The notes: generated from the letters alone by a model not told the origin. DNA of 47,080 nt from Candidatus Sulfotelmatobacter sp. (GCA_025462865.1 JAOAPI010000003.1:1-47080); one strand, 5' to 3'; shown: positions 8,613 to 17,730, numbered from the stretch's first letter. Translations and numbers: made by a program.

Positions 8613-9514
8613 CAGAATACCTTCTCTCGCAGGAGTTGCAGCAAGTAGGCGCCGTAACTATTATTCTTCATCGAATTGCCAATCTTCTCGACCTGTTCCG
8701 CTTTGATGTAGCCGAAGCGCAGCGCGATCTCTTCGGGACAAGCCACCATCAGGCCTTGCCTTTTTTCGATGGCTTGAATATATAGCGATGCGTCCATCAG
8801 AGACTCGTGCGTGCCCGTATCCAGCCACGCCATGCCGCGCCCCATGACCACAACTTCCAGTTCTCCCCGCTCCAAATAGGCCTTATTCACATCAGTAATC
8901 TCTAACTCTCCCCGCGCACTCGGCTTCAACGATTTCGCGATCGACACGACTCGCTTGTCGTAAAAGTAGAGTCCAGTAACAGCGTAACGCGATTTCGGCC
9001 GTTTGGGCTTTTCCTCGATGCTGAGAGCGCGGCCCCCTGCGTCGAACTCCACAACCCCATAACGCTCGGGGTCGTGTACGGGATAGGCAAATACGCGCGC
9101 CCCTTGAATTTTAGTTGTAGCTTCGCGCAGGTCCTTTGCCAGGTCGTGCCCATAGAAAATATTATCCCCCAGTACCAGGGCACAGGCGTTGTCGCCGAGA
9201 AATGTTTCGCCCACTAAAAATGCCTGTGCAATCCCTTCCGGCTTGGCCTGCACTTCATATTGCAATCGAATGCCAAACTGGCTTCCATCTCCCAGCAACT
9301 TTTCAAAATTGTGCACGTCCTCGGGCGTAGTAATAAGAAGGATGTCGCGAATTCCCGCCAGCATCAAAGTACACAGCGGGTAATAAATCATCGGTTTGTT
9401 GTAGACCGGTAATAGACTTTTTCCCAGAGCGTGGGTCGCGGGATAGAGGCGAGTTCCCGACCCCCCCGCCAGGATGATTCCCTTATACTCTGCCTTGTTC
9501 GACGATTGTTTCAT
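8612..9514 (-). CDS. rfbA: Glucose-1-phosphate thymidylyltransferase
   Basis: Makes dTDP-glucose from dTTP and glucose-1-phosphate, the first step of dTDP-rhamnose synthesis. The nucleotide-binding signature [16 protein letters not shown] opens the protein, followed by [26 protein letters not shown] and [13 protein letters not shown], all diagnostic for RfbA. I place the start at ATG 9514 (about 300 residues, the usual length). The frame is open to 9565, but that would overlap rfbB and add a non-conserved 17-residue tail. The ribosome-binding site is weak. Confidence 0.94.
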   Translation of the reverse strand: MKQSSNKAEYKGIILAGGSGTRLYPATHALGKSLLPVYNKPMIYYPLCTLMLAGIRDILLITTPEDVHNFEKLLGDGSQFGIRLQYEVQAKPEGIAQAFLVGETFLGDNACALVLGDNIFYGHDLAKDLREATTKIQGARVFAYPVHDPERYGVVEFDAGGRALSIEEKPKRPKSRYAVTGLYFYDKRVVSIAKSLKPSARGELEITDVNKAYLERGELEVVVMGRGMAWLDTGTHESLMDASLYIQAIEKRQGLMVACPEEIALRFGYIKAEQVEKIGNSMKNNSYGAYLLQLLREKVF

Positions 9515-9542
9515 AGGCAATTTCTTAGCAGCGAGATGCGAT

Positions 9543-10607
9543 TCAAGAGGAGTACTGCGTCTCAATCCACTGGCGGTAGGTGCCGCTGGTTACGTCGCGC
9601 ACCCAAGAATCATTCTCCAGGTACCAGCGCACCGTCTTTCGAATTCCACTCTCAAATGTTTCACGCGGACGCCAGCCAAGTTCCCGCTCGATCTTACTCG
9701 CGTTCATGGCATAACGCCGGTCATGTCCGGGACGGTCTTTCACGAAGGTGATCAGGTCGCGGCGCGATTTGCCGCGACGGCCCGCGATCTCATCCACAAG
9801 GTCGCACACGATTTCTACGATTTCAATATTCCGCTTCTCATTCCAGCCACCAATGTTATACGTCTCTCCCGATACTCCTGTGGCCAGCACGATTGCTATC
9901 GCCTCGCAGTGATCCTCAACGTACAGCCAGTCGCGAACATTCTGACCGTCGCCATAAACCGGCAGCGGCTTACCTTCACGCGCGTTGAGTATCATCAGCG
10001 GAATTAATTTCTCAGGAAACTGAAGTGGCCCGTAGTTGTTCGAGCAATTTGTGGTGAGAACCGGCAATCCATAAGTATGGTGATAGGCGCGGACGAGATG
10101 ATCGGAAGCGGCTTTTGATGCGGCGTACGGACTGTTAGGCGCATAGGGCGTGGTTTCGGAAAATGCCGGATCCCCTGGCCCCAGCGACCCAAACACTTCG
10201 TCCGTTGAGACATGCAGAAAGCGGAACGCCGCCTGCTCCTGACGATCCAGGTTTCCCCAGTACGCACGTACTTCTTCCAGCAGCGCAAAAGTGCCATCAA
10301 TATTTGTATGAATGAAATCATCGGGTCCGCGAATGGAGCGATCGACATGGCTCTCTGCCGCGAAATGCACGACGGCCCGAGGCCTGCGCCGGTCCAACAA
10401 ACTTCGGACCAGTTCGCGATCGGCAATGTCTCCGCGAACAAACTCATAGCGCTGGTCATGCGCGATTGCTTCCAGGCTGCGCAGATTTCCTGCGTAGGTG
10501 AGTTTGTCCAGGTTCACAATTGAATCTGGATCCCGTTCCATCCTGTGTAGGATGAAATTGGATCCTATGAAACCTGCTCCGCCGGTGACGAGGATCACAT
10601 TTTCCAT
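9543..10607 (-). CDS. rfbB: dTDP-glucose 4,6-dehydratase
   Basis: NAD-dependent dehydratase converting dTDP-glucose to dTDP-4-keto-6-deoxyglucose. It shows the Rossmann motif [15 protein letters not shown], the [10 protein letters not shown] motif with catalytic Asp-Glu, [12 protein letters not shown] with Y-x3-K, and NCSNNYGP(L)QFPEKLIP. 354 residues, typical. First gene of the rfbBACD operon. A strong terminator lies about 55 bp upstream, so rfbB needs its own promoter in that short gap; I could not identify a convincing one. Confidence 0.95.
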   Translation of the reverse strand: MENVILVTGGAGFIGSNFILHRMERDPDSIVNLDKLTYAGNLRSLEAIAHDQRYEFVRGDIADRELVRSLLDRRRPRAVVHFAAESHVDRSIRGPDDFIHTNIDGTFALLEEVRAYWGNLDRQEQAAFRFLHVSTDEVFGSLGPGDPAFSETTPYAPNSPYAASKAASDHLVRAYHHTYGLPVLTTNCSNNYGPLQFPEKLIPLMILNAREGKPLPVYGDGQNVRDWLYVEDHCEAIAIVLATGVSGETYNIGGWNEKRNIEIVEIVCDLVDEIAGRRGKSRRDLITFVKDRPGHDRRYAMNASKIERELGWRPRETFESGIRKTVRWYLENDSWVRDVTSGTYRQWIETQYSS

Positions 10608-10661
10608 GAACGATGAGTTCGCGACACCAAACTAGAACGAACTTCCAATTGTAAACAATAT

Positions 10662-10694
10662 AAAACAAAAAGAGGACGGGAATCCCCGTCCTCT
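10662..10694 (-). terminator. Intrinsic terminator of the exopolysaccharide operon
   Basis: AGAGGACGGG (10671-10680) and CCCGTCCTCT (10685-10694) form a perfect 10-bp stem with a 4-nt loop. On the minus strand the stem is followed by TTTTTGTTTTA. It separates the glycosyltransferase gene from rfbB. Confidence 0.88.
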
Positions 10695-10857
10695 ACGTTG
10701 CATCCGGAATTTTATGAAGTCTCAGCTTCGTCCGAGATTATGCTTTCTGTCCTTATCCCGCTTTTTGATTTATCGGCAATGCTGGCACTTCCACGCGGTC
10801 GCTGGGTTTCTTGGCGGACGGCCGGTCAGGCTCAATGCCCATTGTTTCCAGATACAC

Positions 10858-13236
10858 TCACTCGATGTCGGTGGCAATCTTCGGCCACTGGTAATGTTCG
10901 CGAACGCGGCGTTTTGCGGCCACTCCTGCTGCCTCCCGCACTGTTGGATTCTCAATCAGAAACCGCAGACGGTCAGCCAAATCTGCGACGTCCCCGCGCC
11001 GAAAGGTGAATCCGGCGCCCGCGATGGCTTCACGATTTTCCGGAATGTCACTGCTCAGCACACAAAGCCCGGCGCCCATCGCATCCAGCAATGCCAGTGA
11101 CAGACCCTCCAGATCGGATGGCAGGACGAACAGCATGGCGTTCGTGAGCAACTCGTCCAGGTTCGAGCCTGAAACCCAATCCAATATCTTGATACGGTCG
11201 CTGGCATGACTCCGCAACTGGCGCGAGTAATCGTCGCAATAGCTCGACGCGCCAGCCATTACGAGCTTGACGTTGGTGTTCAACTTTTCGTATGCCTCGA
11301 CCAGAATGTGGCATCCCTTTTCCGGAGAAAATCTTCCCAGAAACAGGATGTATTCTTCGGGCTCAAGTCCCCACTCGATAATTTTGTCAGGCAAGCGTCG
11401 GTCGCGCAGCACTCCTCCGTTCGGTACGTAAGAGGTCTTCGCTCCGTAGCGCGTCCCGTAGCGATCCTGAAGTTCCTGGGACACAACCATTGTTCTGGTT
11501 GGCAGACGCACGGCAGCGCGTTCCCCGAGCCGCAGCACCGTCGACGCGATTCGTCCCCATTTCTTTCGCTGCCAGTCCAGACCCTGCACAGTGACCACCG
11601 TAGTCTTTCCCGCGAGCCGGGGAATAAATGAAAATAGCGCCGGTCCCAGCGCGTGGTAATGCACAACGTCACACCGTTGCGTCAGAACATGGAGCGTGCT
11701 CAGGAAGGTGTGCACCAACGTTTCCAGATGCTTGGAGCGGATGGTTGGCAAGCGGATGACTCGCATCCCATTGTGTTGCTTGCCTGGTGGGGTGAAGTAG
11801 GTCCGGCAGTACGCTGTTACATGGTGACCCATGCCAGAGAGTCGCTGCCCCACCTCTTCGTAATAAGTCTCGATGCCGCTGTACTTCGAAATCACACCAC
11901 GTCCCCCGATGAAGGCGACACGTAGCATGGGTTTCTGAAATGCTCCCGGACTTTCGCTCACCGTAAGAGCATCGCGTCGGGGACTAAAGTCTTTTCGCGC
12001 AGGCGGCGAGCGGCGCTTTCCATCAATCAGGCTCTCATAAAGACCGATCAAAGCCTTGTAATGGGCTTCTGGCCTGTACCTCGTGCGCACTTGTTCTTGA
12101 CCTGCTCGCCCCATCTTTTCCGCCAGTTCCGGTTGTGAGCTGAGGAACCGGATTGCTGCGGTCAGCTGCTCGACGTCGCCGGTGCTATACAGCAGGCCTG
12201 TTTTCCCTTCCTGCACTAACTCCCTTCGCGAGCCTAGGTCGGTAGCCACCACGGTTCGTGCTTGTGCATACGATTCAAGAATGGTCTTGCCGAGCGTTTC
12301 GTACGCGTGCGATGGCAGCACGGTGAAGCGCGATCTGACAATCGCACGATCCAGTTCCGCGCCACCTATGTGCCCGGCGAAGTCGACATTGCGCAATCCG
12401 AGAGTGGCCGCCAGTTCTTGCAATCGGCCGCGTTCCGGCCCATCGCCCGCTACCACGAGCTGTAGATCTGGCAGGCGCTGCATGGCGTGCAGCAAGTCCG
12501 CTACTCCTTTTTCTGCGGACAAACGTCCGAAGTAAAGAAGCGGCGCATTATCTGCTGTCCTCTCGATACCAGGCTTTATCGTTTGGAAGTGAGGGAGAAC
12601 CTCGAATCTAGTCGGGTCCCAGCCATGCTCCACGAATTTGTCCCGCACAAATTCGCTGGGAGCAAGAAAGCAGTCCACGCATTTGCGGTAGGTGCCAAGC
12701 CATTTGTGGATGTAGGCCTCAGTTACCAACAGCATGGACGCGCCTAAACCGGGGTAACACTTCTCCTGCAGCGCATGCCAGAATTTGCCGCCCTTACAGG
12801 CCTCGCACGCTTCGCCTCTCGATACCAGGTTGTAGCTGGGACATAACACCTTGAAGTCGTTCAGGTGATAGACGACCGGAACTTTCTGGGCCTTCAGCTC
12901 CCATAAGATCGACGGCGACAGGTGGTGATAGATGTTGCGGACGTGCGCTACGTCGGGCCGGAATTCCGCGATCATCGCACGAATCCGCTGCCGGGCTTCG
13001 TGGGAATAGATCGCCTGCGCGGCCAGACGCAACTTATGAAACCATGCGCCCGGATTCTTGAAGTCAGTGTGTGGGACGAAATGGCGGTCGTAAGCAGTGG
13101 GCTGTCCGCGCTCATCCGCCATGGAAAATAAAGCTACCTGATGACCCTTGGAACGTAATAGCTCCATGGCCTCGAACAAGTAGACCTCGGTTCCGCTGAA
13201 GGGATAGTTATATTTGTTGCAAAACAAGATCCTCAT
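10858..13236 (-). CDS. Tandem two-domain GT4 glycosyltransferase
   Basis: About 792 residues containing two complete GT-B glycosyltransferases of the GT4 type. Domain 1 (about 1-415) opens MRILFCNKYNYPFSGTE and has LYFGRLSAEKGVADLL and a C-terminal E-x7-E region (HAYETLGKTILES). Domain 2 (from about 437) opens MLRVAFIGGRGV.SKYSGIETYYEEV and has LFLGRFSPEKG and DLEGLSLALLDAM. It probably adds two successive sugars to the lipid-linked repeat unit in the cytoplasm. An ATG at 11928 could start domain 2 separately. The start ATG 13236 overlaps the upstream gene by 29 nt; the frame is open to 13302. The protein ends abruptly at ATDIE on a TGA, with 34 plausible in-frame codons beyond it, so it may be truncated. 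Confidence 0.88.
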   Translation of the reverse strand: MRILFCNKYNYPFSGTEVYLFEAMELLRSKGHQVALFSMADERGQPTAYDRHFVPHTDFKNPGAWFHKLRLAAQAIYSHEARQRIRAMIAEFRPDVAHVRNIYHHLSPSILWELKAQKVPVVYHLNDFKVLCPSYNLVSRGEACEACKGGKFWHALQEKCYPGLGASMLLVTEAYIHKWLGTYRKCVDCFLAPSEFVRDKFVEHGWDPTRFEVLPHFQTIKPGIERTADNAPLLYFGRLSAEKGVADLLHAMQRLPDLQLVVAGDGPERGRLQELAATLGLRNVDFAGHIGGAELDRAIVRSRFTVLPSHAYETLGKTILESYAQARTVVATDLGSRRELVQEGKTGLLYSTGDVEQLTAAIRFLSSQPELAEKMGRAGQEQVRTRYRPEAHYKALIGLYESLIDGKRRSPPARKDFSPRRDALTVSESPGAFQKPMLRVAFIGGRGVISKYSGIETYYEEVGQRLSGMGHHVTAYCRTYFTPPGKQHNGMRVIRLPTIRSKHLETLVHTFLSTLHVLTQRCDVVHYHALGPALFSFIPRLAGKTTVVTVQGLDWQRKKWGRIASTVLRLGERAAVRLPTRTMVVSQELQDRYGTRYGAKTSYVPNGGVLRDRRLPDKIIEWGLEPEEYILFLGRFSPEKGCHILVEAYEKLNTNVKLVMAGASSYCDDYSRQLRSHASDRIKILDWVSGSNLDELLTNAMLFVLPSDLEGLSLALLDAMGAGLCVLSSDIPENREAIAGAGFTFRRGDVADLADRLRFLIENPTVREAAGVAAKRRVREHYQWPKIATDIE

Positions 13237-14500
13237 GGGGAAGGCTCCGATCCTGGGAAGAGAGTTGCTGGGAAGCGACCCGTTGCAGAAACAGATCGCC
13301 AAAGCGTGAAAGGTTTTTGCTGCGACTAAATTTGTGAAGAACCTGTGCCCGCGCCGCGTGTCGTAACCATTCCAGACGGCTCACGACATCCCGGTCCACC
13401 CCTCGCATCTGTTCCGCCAGAGAGAGGATCTTCTCCACAAAATCGTTGGTCGCTCCGGGAGTGTAGAGAAATCCGGTTTTTCCTGGAATCACAAGCTCGG
13501 GGATACCCGTAATCGCGGGTGCGAGCGTGATTTTTCCCCGCGCCATGGCCTCCATCAGGACAAGCGGAATGCCTTCGCTGCGGCTGGTGAGAACCACGAC
13601 ATCGGAGCGCCTGTAAAGAGAATCCATTTGCTGCCTGGGCACGTGGCCCAGCAGCGTAAGCCGGCCCTGCAGGTCGTTCTGTCCTATGAGAAATTCGAGA
13701 TGTTGCCGCTCCGGTCCCTCCCCTGCAATGGCGCACTCAAATTCGAAACCGCGATCTCGTAGCTCACCGCAGGCCCGAATCAGAAACGCATGATCTTTTA
13801 CCGCATGCAGCCGTCCTACCGCTAGCAAAGTGAAGGACTGCCGTTCGTGCAAATCAGTTGGCCGGCAGAGAAGCTCACCACTCGTTGGCACATCCACGCC
13901 CAGCCGAGACAAAACAATTTTCCCCGGCTCGACAGCAGGGAAATTCCGCAAAATATGGGAGCGGTTGTATTCCGAAATCGTTAAGCAGAACAAGCATCTA
14001 GTCAGCTTCGCGTCGAGATAAGCGTTGTGCACCAGCAGGTCAGATCCATGCAGGGTCAAGCTGAAATCAACTCCGAGCAGTTGTGCCGCCACCATTGCAA
14101 TCCACGACCCGAAGTAGCCGTGATGCACATGGATGTGATCCACTCGATGTTCTTGCAATCGAATGGCGTAGCACGCGCCAAGATAGGTGTGCAAAAGCGC
14201 CTTTAATCGACGCTTCGGTGATTCAGTTCCTTGAACGAGCACTCGCACAAATAAGCTGGCAACCACCTTGCGACGGCGCAGCAGGAGCCAGAAAGCGCGC
14301 AGAAGAATTGCCCCCCGAATGGGCTCCAGGCAAACAGTCTTCGTTCCAGAGAGTGCGAGAGAAGCTTCGCTTGAACGTGGCCTTCGGACGCTACCGGCAA
14401 TCACGTTGACTCCGCGCTGCAGCAATTCCTCGATCTCCTCTCCCACATAAGGCTCTACGGCTACGGGAAATTCGTTGGCGAGATAAGCAACCGTTAACAC
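13208..14500 (-). CDS. GT4-family glycosyltransferase
   Basis: Single GT-B glycosyltransferase of about 430 residues. The N-terminal domain starts VLTVAYLANEFPVAVEPYVGEEI, with HVDHIHVHHGYFGSWIA and FSLTLHGSDLL; the C-terminal donor domain has LLAVGRLHAVKDHAFLI, GEGPERQHLE and the SRSEGIPLVLMEAMARG motif with the E-x7-E pair. It would add a sugar to the polysaccharide repeat unit. I choose GTG 14500 as start because the frame upstream (open to 14584) runs into the preceding gene and is not conserved. No good ribosome-binding site is visible, so coupling to the upstream gene is likely. Donor sugar unknown. Confidence 0.87.
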   Translation of the reverse strand: MLTVAYLANEFPVAVEPYVGEEIEELLQRGVNVIAGSVRRPRSSEASLALSGTKTVCLEPIRGAILLRAFWLLLRRRKVVASLFVRVLVQGTESPKRRLKALLHTYLGACYAIRLQEHRVDHIHVHHGYFGSWIAMVAAQLLGVDFSLTLHGSDLLVHNAYLDAKLTRCLFCLTISEYNRSHILRNFPAVEPGKIVLSRLGVDVPTSGELLCRPTDLHERQSFTLLAVGRLHAVKDHAFLIRACGELRDRGFEFECAIAGEGPERQHLEFLIGQNDLQGRLTLLGHVPRQQMDSLYRRSDVVVLTSRSEGIPLVLMEAMARGKITLAPAITGIPELVIPGKTGFLYTPGATNDFVEKILSLAEQMRGVDRDVVSRLEWLRHAARAQVLHKFSRSKNLSRFGDLFLQRVASQQLSSQDRSLPHEDLVLQQI

Positions 14501-14540
14501 GCTGACTATCTGGACTAACGAAGAGAGTTCTGGAGAAGAG

Positions 14541-15863
14541 TTAAGAAGAGGCCTCAGCGGCCGCACGCCGCCGTTGCGCCGCAAGCATTCCCGCCATCGT
14601 GAACAGAAGCCCGTTCACAAATTGATAATTCATTACCACCACTGCGGCATTCACCCAGTAGACGCCGAGTAGGACAGGCCAGATGGCATGAAATTGCTGA
14701 TTTAAAAAGCCATCACGTTCGGAGTGAGGAACCGCGCAGCGTCGCAGCTTGAAAATCTCCCACATCAACCAGGCATAGAGTGCAAAGCCCACCAGCCCGT
14801 GTTCGACAAGGAGTTCCAGGTAAGTATTGTGCGGATAAAGTTCTCTTTCCTTATAGCCGCTAACGTGCCGGGCCAACTCGGAGGGCATCTGATTCACTCC
14901 CCATCCCGTGAGTGGTTTCTCCAGAAACATCTGCCATCCTCCGGAATAAACTGCCTGGCGGAAATTGAGCGGACCGGACTCCTGCAGCCGGTCTGAAAAC
15001 GCGCGTCGCTGATCGGCAAAACTCAGCATCACGAGCAAGGCCAGAACTCCAACGATTGACACCCCAAGGCAGATCCGCCGCAGGCCTCGATTGCGCGTCC
15101 GAAAAATCAGAACTCCCATGCTGACCGCGAACGAGAGCCACACGGCACGCGTCATCGTTGCCAGAATTGCGATTGGAAGGGAAGCCAGCAGAGCAGCAGC
15201 TTTCAGTCCGCGTATTCTCCCGCGCAGAAACGAGTGGAGCGCCAGCACACCAAGCAGATTCAAAGAAACTCCATTCGCCACTGCCTGCAATAAGGGCCCG
15301 CGCGCACGATCGGCGTGGTAACCGAGGCTTTCATCCAGAATGAAGCGTGGAAAGATTAATGACTTCGCTCCCACAAGGAACGCAATCGATGTGAAACACA
15401 GATACGCAAGCACCAGCAGTGCGAAGGTTTCGAACTGCTCCAACCGCCGTTCCTTCTGAAATACCAGTGCAGCCAGATGAAACAGACTGAAGGGCACAAT
15501 GAATTTTGCGGCGAGAAGGCACCAGGTGTGATTGTCGAATGGTTGTTGTATAACGCTCCCGACCGCCAACAATGTCAGGGCGATCATGGGCCAGGTCGCC
15601 CTTTCCATCACCAGCAATCGCTGCCGTGTTACGACGGCCCGTCCTGCCACTCCTACCACCAGCAATACGAATGCAATTCGGTCGATCTCATAAAAGGACA
15701 CATCTGGATGACGTAGCAACATCGCCGCCAGAGCTCCCAGAAATAGCGCAGTCGGCACCGCCATCATGGCTTGCAGCGAACGCAGTCCTATCCTCACACC
15801 CTGCCATGTCGCCTCGCCTGCCCAGCCCGCGGCCGGTGCCATTTTCAATGGACGTGAGGACAT
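14541..15863 (-). CDS. Wzy/O-antigen ligase-like membrane protein
   Basis: About 440 residues with roughly ten to twelve hydrophobic helices. The C-terminal half carries the O-antigen ligase/polymerase signature: FLEKPLTGWGVNQMP, then LYPHNTYLELLVEHGLVGFALYAWLMW, where the conserved His sits in the large periplasmic loop. It would polymerise the undecaprenyl-linked repeat units or ligate the polymer; sequence alone does not separate these. The ATG at 15863 overlaps the preceding TAA by one base (TAATG), which decides the start although the frame is open to 16007. Confidence 0.85.
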   Translation of the reverse strand: MSSRPLKMAPAAGWAGEATWQGVRIGLRSLQAMMAVPTALFLGALAAMLLRHPDVSFYEIDRIAFVLLVVGVAGRAVVTRQRLLVMERATWPMIALTLLAVGSVIQQPFDNHTWCLLAAKFIVPFSLFHLAALVFQKERRLEQFETFALLVLAYLCFTSIAFLVGAKSLIFPRFILDESLGYHADRARGPLLQAVANGVSLNLLGVLALHSFLRGRIRGLKAAALLASLPIAILATMTRAVWLSFAVSMGVLIFRTRNRGLRRICLGVSIVGVLALLVMLSFADQRRAFSDRLQESGPLNFRQAVYSGGWQMFLEKPLTGWGVNQMPSELARHVSGYKERELYPHNTYLELLVEHGLVGFALYAWLMWEIFKLRRCAVPHSERDGFLNQQFHAIWPVLLGVYWVNAAVVVMNYQFVNGLLFTMAGMLAAQRRRAAAEASS

Positions 15864-17020
15864 TAGTCGCCGCTCCCGCGCAATACAGCCCAGACCGTTT
15901 TTAATAAAATCCTGAAGTCCATCCCCAGGCTCCAGCGATGGATGTACTCCAGATCCAAATTCATCCCGGCTTGAAACGAAGGATTCCGTCGTGCCGTGAC
16001 CTGCCAAAGCCCTGTTATCCCCGGCGTCACATCCAATCGCGGCAGGTGCTCGATGGTGTAGGCGGAAAAATCATCCAGCGGATGCGGGCGCGGTCCCACC
16101 AGGCTCATCTCACCTTTCAGAACATTGAAGAGCTGCGGTAGTTCATCCAGGCTATAGCGCCGCAGGAATCGCCCCATGCGAGTGATGCGGGGATCGTCGG
16201 TGATCTTAAAAAATGGCCCCTCTCTTTGATTGCAGTCTCGCAGTTCACCCTTTAAAGCGTCTGCGTCCCTTACCATGGTGCGGAATTTATAGCAGCGAAA
16301 CAGTCTGCCTTTGCGGCCTGCTCGCTGCGCTGTATAGAACACCGGTCCTGCAGAGCTGAGTTTGATGATGATTGCCGTTAGTATCAGCGCCGGCGCCAGT
16401 AGCACCAGAGCCGCCAGAGCTCCCATAAGATCCAGCGCGCGTTTTATTAATAATCCCGCAACCGGTAGTCGCTCTTTGTGCAGGGAAATGAGAGGAATCG
16501 CGCCAATCCGTTCCGTTTCTCGCCCCGACTCGCAGCCAAACAGATCGGGCGCCAACTTAACGTCGAGACGAAGTTGGCGGGCCGCGCGCAGAATACGAAG
16601 TGTAAGGTCCCGATCGGTCGGCGCCGCCAGAATCACTTCGTCCACAAATCCCGTACGTGCCAACTGTGCGAGGTGAATTGTGCGTCCAACTATTCCATTC
16701 CCCAGTGGCTTTCGGTCATCCAGAAAACCGCAAAATACGCGCTCCATCTCCGGATGGGCTTCCAAATAATTTGCTATTCGACGCCCAAGCCCGCCCGCTC
16801 CCACGATCAGGACATTCCGCGCGCTCCGCTCCGCGAGCAATTTCCGCTGGGGGCCCTCTGACCGCCTAGACCGTAGAGTCCCAAACAACGAAAATGCTGC
16901 GTGCTCGGCTGTCTCACGCTGAGCCTTCAGGCGCGAAGCGAAAGCTGCCCCCGGGATCAAGCGCGCAGCCGATTCGATTCCGTGAGATTTCCGCTGACTA
17001 TCTAAGTAAGGAGAAAACAT
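15863..17020 (-). CDS. Undecaprenyl-phosphate sugar-1-phosphate transferase (WcaJ/WbaP type), without the N-terminal membrane domain
   Basis: Polyprenol phosphoglycosyltransferase that starts the repeat unit by moving a sugar-phosphate from a nucleotide sugar to undecaprenyl phosphate. Residues 68-185 are the Rossmann-like middle domain (LIVGAGGLGRRI). Then comes the membrane helix KRALDLMGALAALVLLAP (about 193-220) and the catalytic part with YKFRTM, the Asp-Glu pair in RRYSLDELPQL, SLVGPRP and GITGLWQV. Relatives usually have four N-terminal helices and about 460-480 residues. Here residues 1-67 are polar and basic, and the gene begins 2 nt after the antiterminator stop, so that membrane part is truly absent. 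Confidence 0.9.
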   Translation of the reverse strand: MFSPYLDSQRKSHGIESAARLIPGAAFASRLKAQRETAEHAAFSLFGTLRSRRSEGPQRKLLAERSARNVLIVGAGGLGRRIANYLEAHPEMERVFCGFLDDRKPLGNGIVGRTIHLAQLARTGFVDEVILAAPTDRDLTLRILRAARQLRLDVKLAPDLFGCESGRETERIGAIPLISLHKERLPVAGLLIKRALDLMGALAALVLLAPALILTAIIIKLSSAGPVFYTAQRAGRKGRLFRCYKFRTMVRDADALKGELRDCNQREGPFFKITDDPRITRMGRFLRRYSLDELPQLFNVLKGEMSLVGPRPHPLDDFSAYTIEHLPRLDVTPGITGLWQVTARRNPSFQAGMNLDLEYIHRWSLGMDFRILLKTVWAVLRGSGD

Positions 17021-17022
17021 TT

Positions 17023-17589
17023 CTAAACCAAGTCCAACTCGTAGCCTTGGATATCAATCGCCAGCGAGCGCTGGATTGAGTCAATTGAGATCACAAGCTT
17101 CCCTTTTTCGTGTTTCAGAAGTACGCCTTCAAACCCATGCAGGCAACCGCCGCGAATCCGGACGCGCTGTCCGACATGCACGAATGCGTGCAGCGAAAAT
17201 CGCACTTTTTCTTGCAGAAGCGTTTGCAGATGCTCAATCTGTTTCGACGGAACCGGCACAATTGTTGCTCCGAAGCTCACGAAGCCCAGCAACCCTGCCG
17301 TGTGTAATACCGCCGTTCGGGACTCCCGCGACTGGTCGAGATGCACAAACGCGTATCCGGGAAACAGAGGGATGGTCACATCCGTCTGCCGGTCGCTCCA
17401 ATTGTGGTGTTCGGTCCGCAGCGGCAGGTAGACTTGGAAATTTTTCTGGTGAAGCTGTGCGGCAACTTTTTTTTCGAACCGGTATCTGGTTTGCACCGCG
17501 AACCATTGGGGCTGGGTACCCTCTACTGCTGGTCGCGCTTGGGTCCAGCCCTCAAGTCCTGTGGACTCAACCCCATAGCTACCGCCCAT
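17023..17589 (-). CDS. NusG/RfaH/UpxY-like transcription antiterminator
   Basis: 188 residues with an NGN domain (PQWFAVQTRYRFEKKVAAQL, LPLR.EHHNWSDR, PLFPGYAFVHLD) and a C-terminal KOW domain (GQRVRIRGGCLHGFEGVLL). It lies inside a polysaccharide operon, not next to secE or ribosomal genes, which marks it as a specialised paralogue such as RfaH, UpxY or LoaP. It would bind paused RNA polymerase and help transcription of the long downstream operon (four genes, about 6 kb). It has a 30-residue N-terminal extension ahead of the NGN domain. An exact copy of the ops core GGCGGTAGC immediately follows its ATG. Confidence 0.88.
   Translation of the reverse strand: MGGSYGVESTGLEGWTQARPAVEGTQPQWFAVQTRYRFEKKVAAQLHQKNFQVYLPLRTEHHNWSDRQTDVTIPLFPGYAFVHLDQSRESRTAVLHTAGLLGFVSFGATIVPVPSKQIEHLQTLLQEKVRFSLHAFVHVGQRVRIRGGCLHGFEGVLLKHEKGKLVISIDSIQRSLAIDIQGYELDLV
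17578..17586 (-). promoter_or_regulatory. ops-like pause/recruitment element
   Basis: GGCGGTAGC on the minus strand equals the first nine bases of the enterobacterial ops element that recruits RfaH. It lies directly after the ATG of the NusG/RfaH-like gene. The bases after it (TATG) do not match the canonical GTG exactly. It also encodes Gly-Gly-Ser, so chance is possible. Confidence 0.3.
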
Positions 17590-17730
17590 TGAGTCCCATC
17601 GCGATTAGTAGTTTTGTCTTTTGCAAAACTTGTTCGGTTCCCGTTAACACCGCAGCGGCTGCGAGTACAGCTCTTCGTCAGATTGGAATCTGATCCGTCC
17701 AGAAACTATTCGTATTCCTTGCTTAAGCCT
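17590..17730 (-). promoter_or_regulatory. Leader between the BY-kinase-like gene and the antiterminator gene
   Basis: This 141-nt gap interrupts an otherwise close-packed locus. It holds two short perfect inverted repeats: TCAGATT/AATCTGA (17678-17693, 2-nt loop) and AGTTTTG/CAAAACT (17610-17630, 7-nt loop). Neither is a clear terminator. It may be an RNA leader where polymerase pauses, or hold a second promoter. Confidence 0.3.

Noticed and set aside
10648..10659. ATTGT-AA-ACAAT palindrome upstream of rfbB
   Set aside because: Arms of 5 bp in AT-rich DNA are expected by chance; not enough for an operator call.
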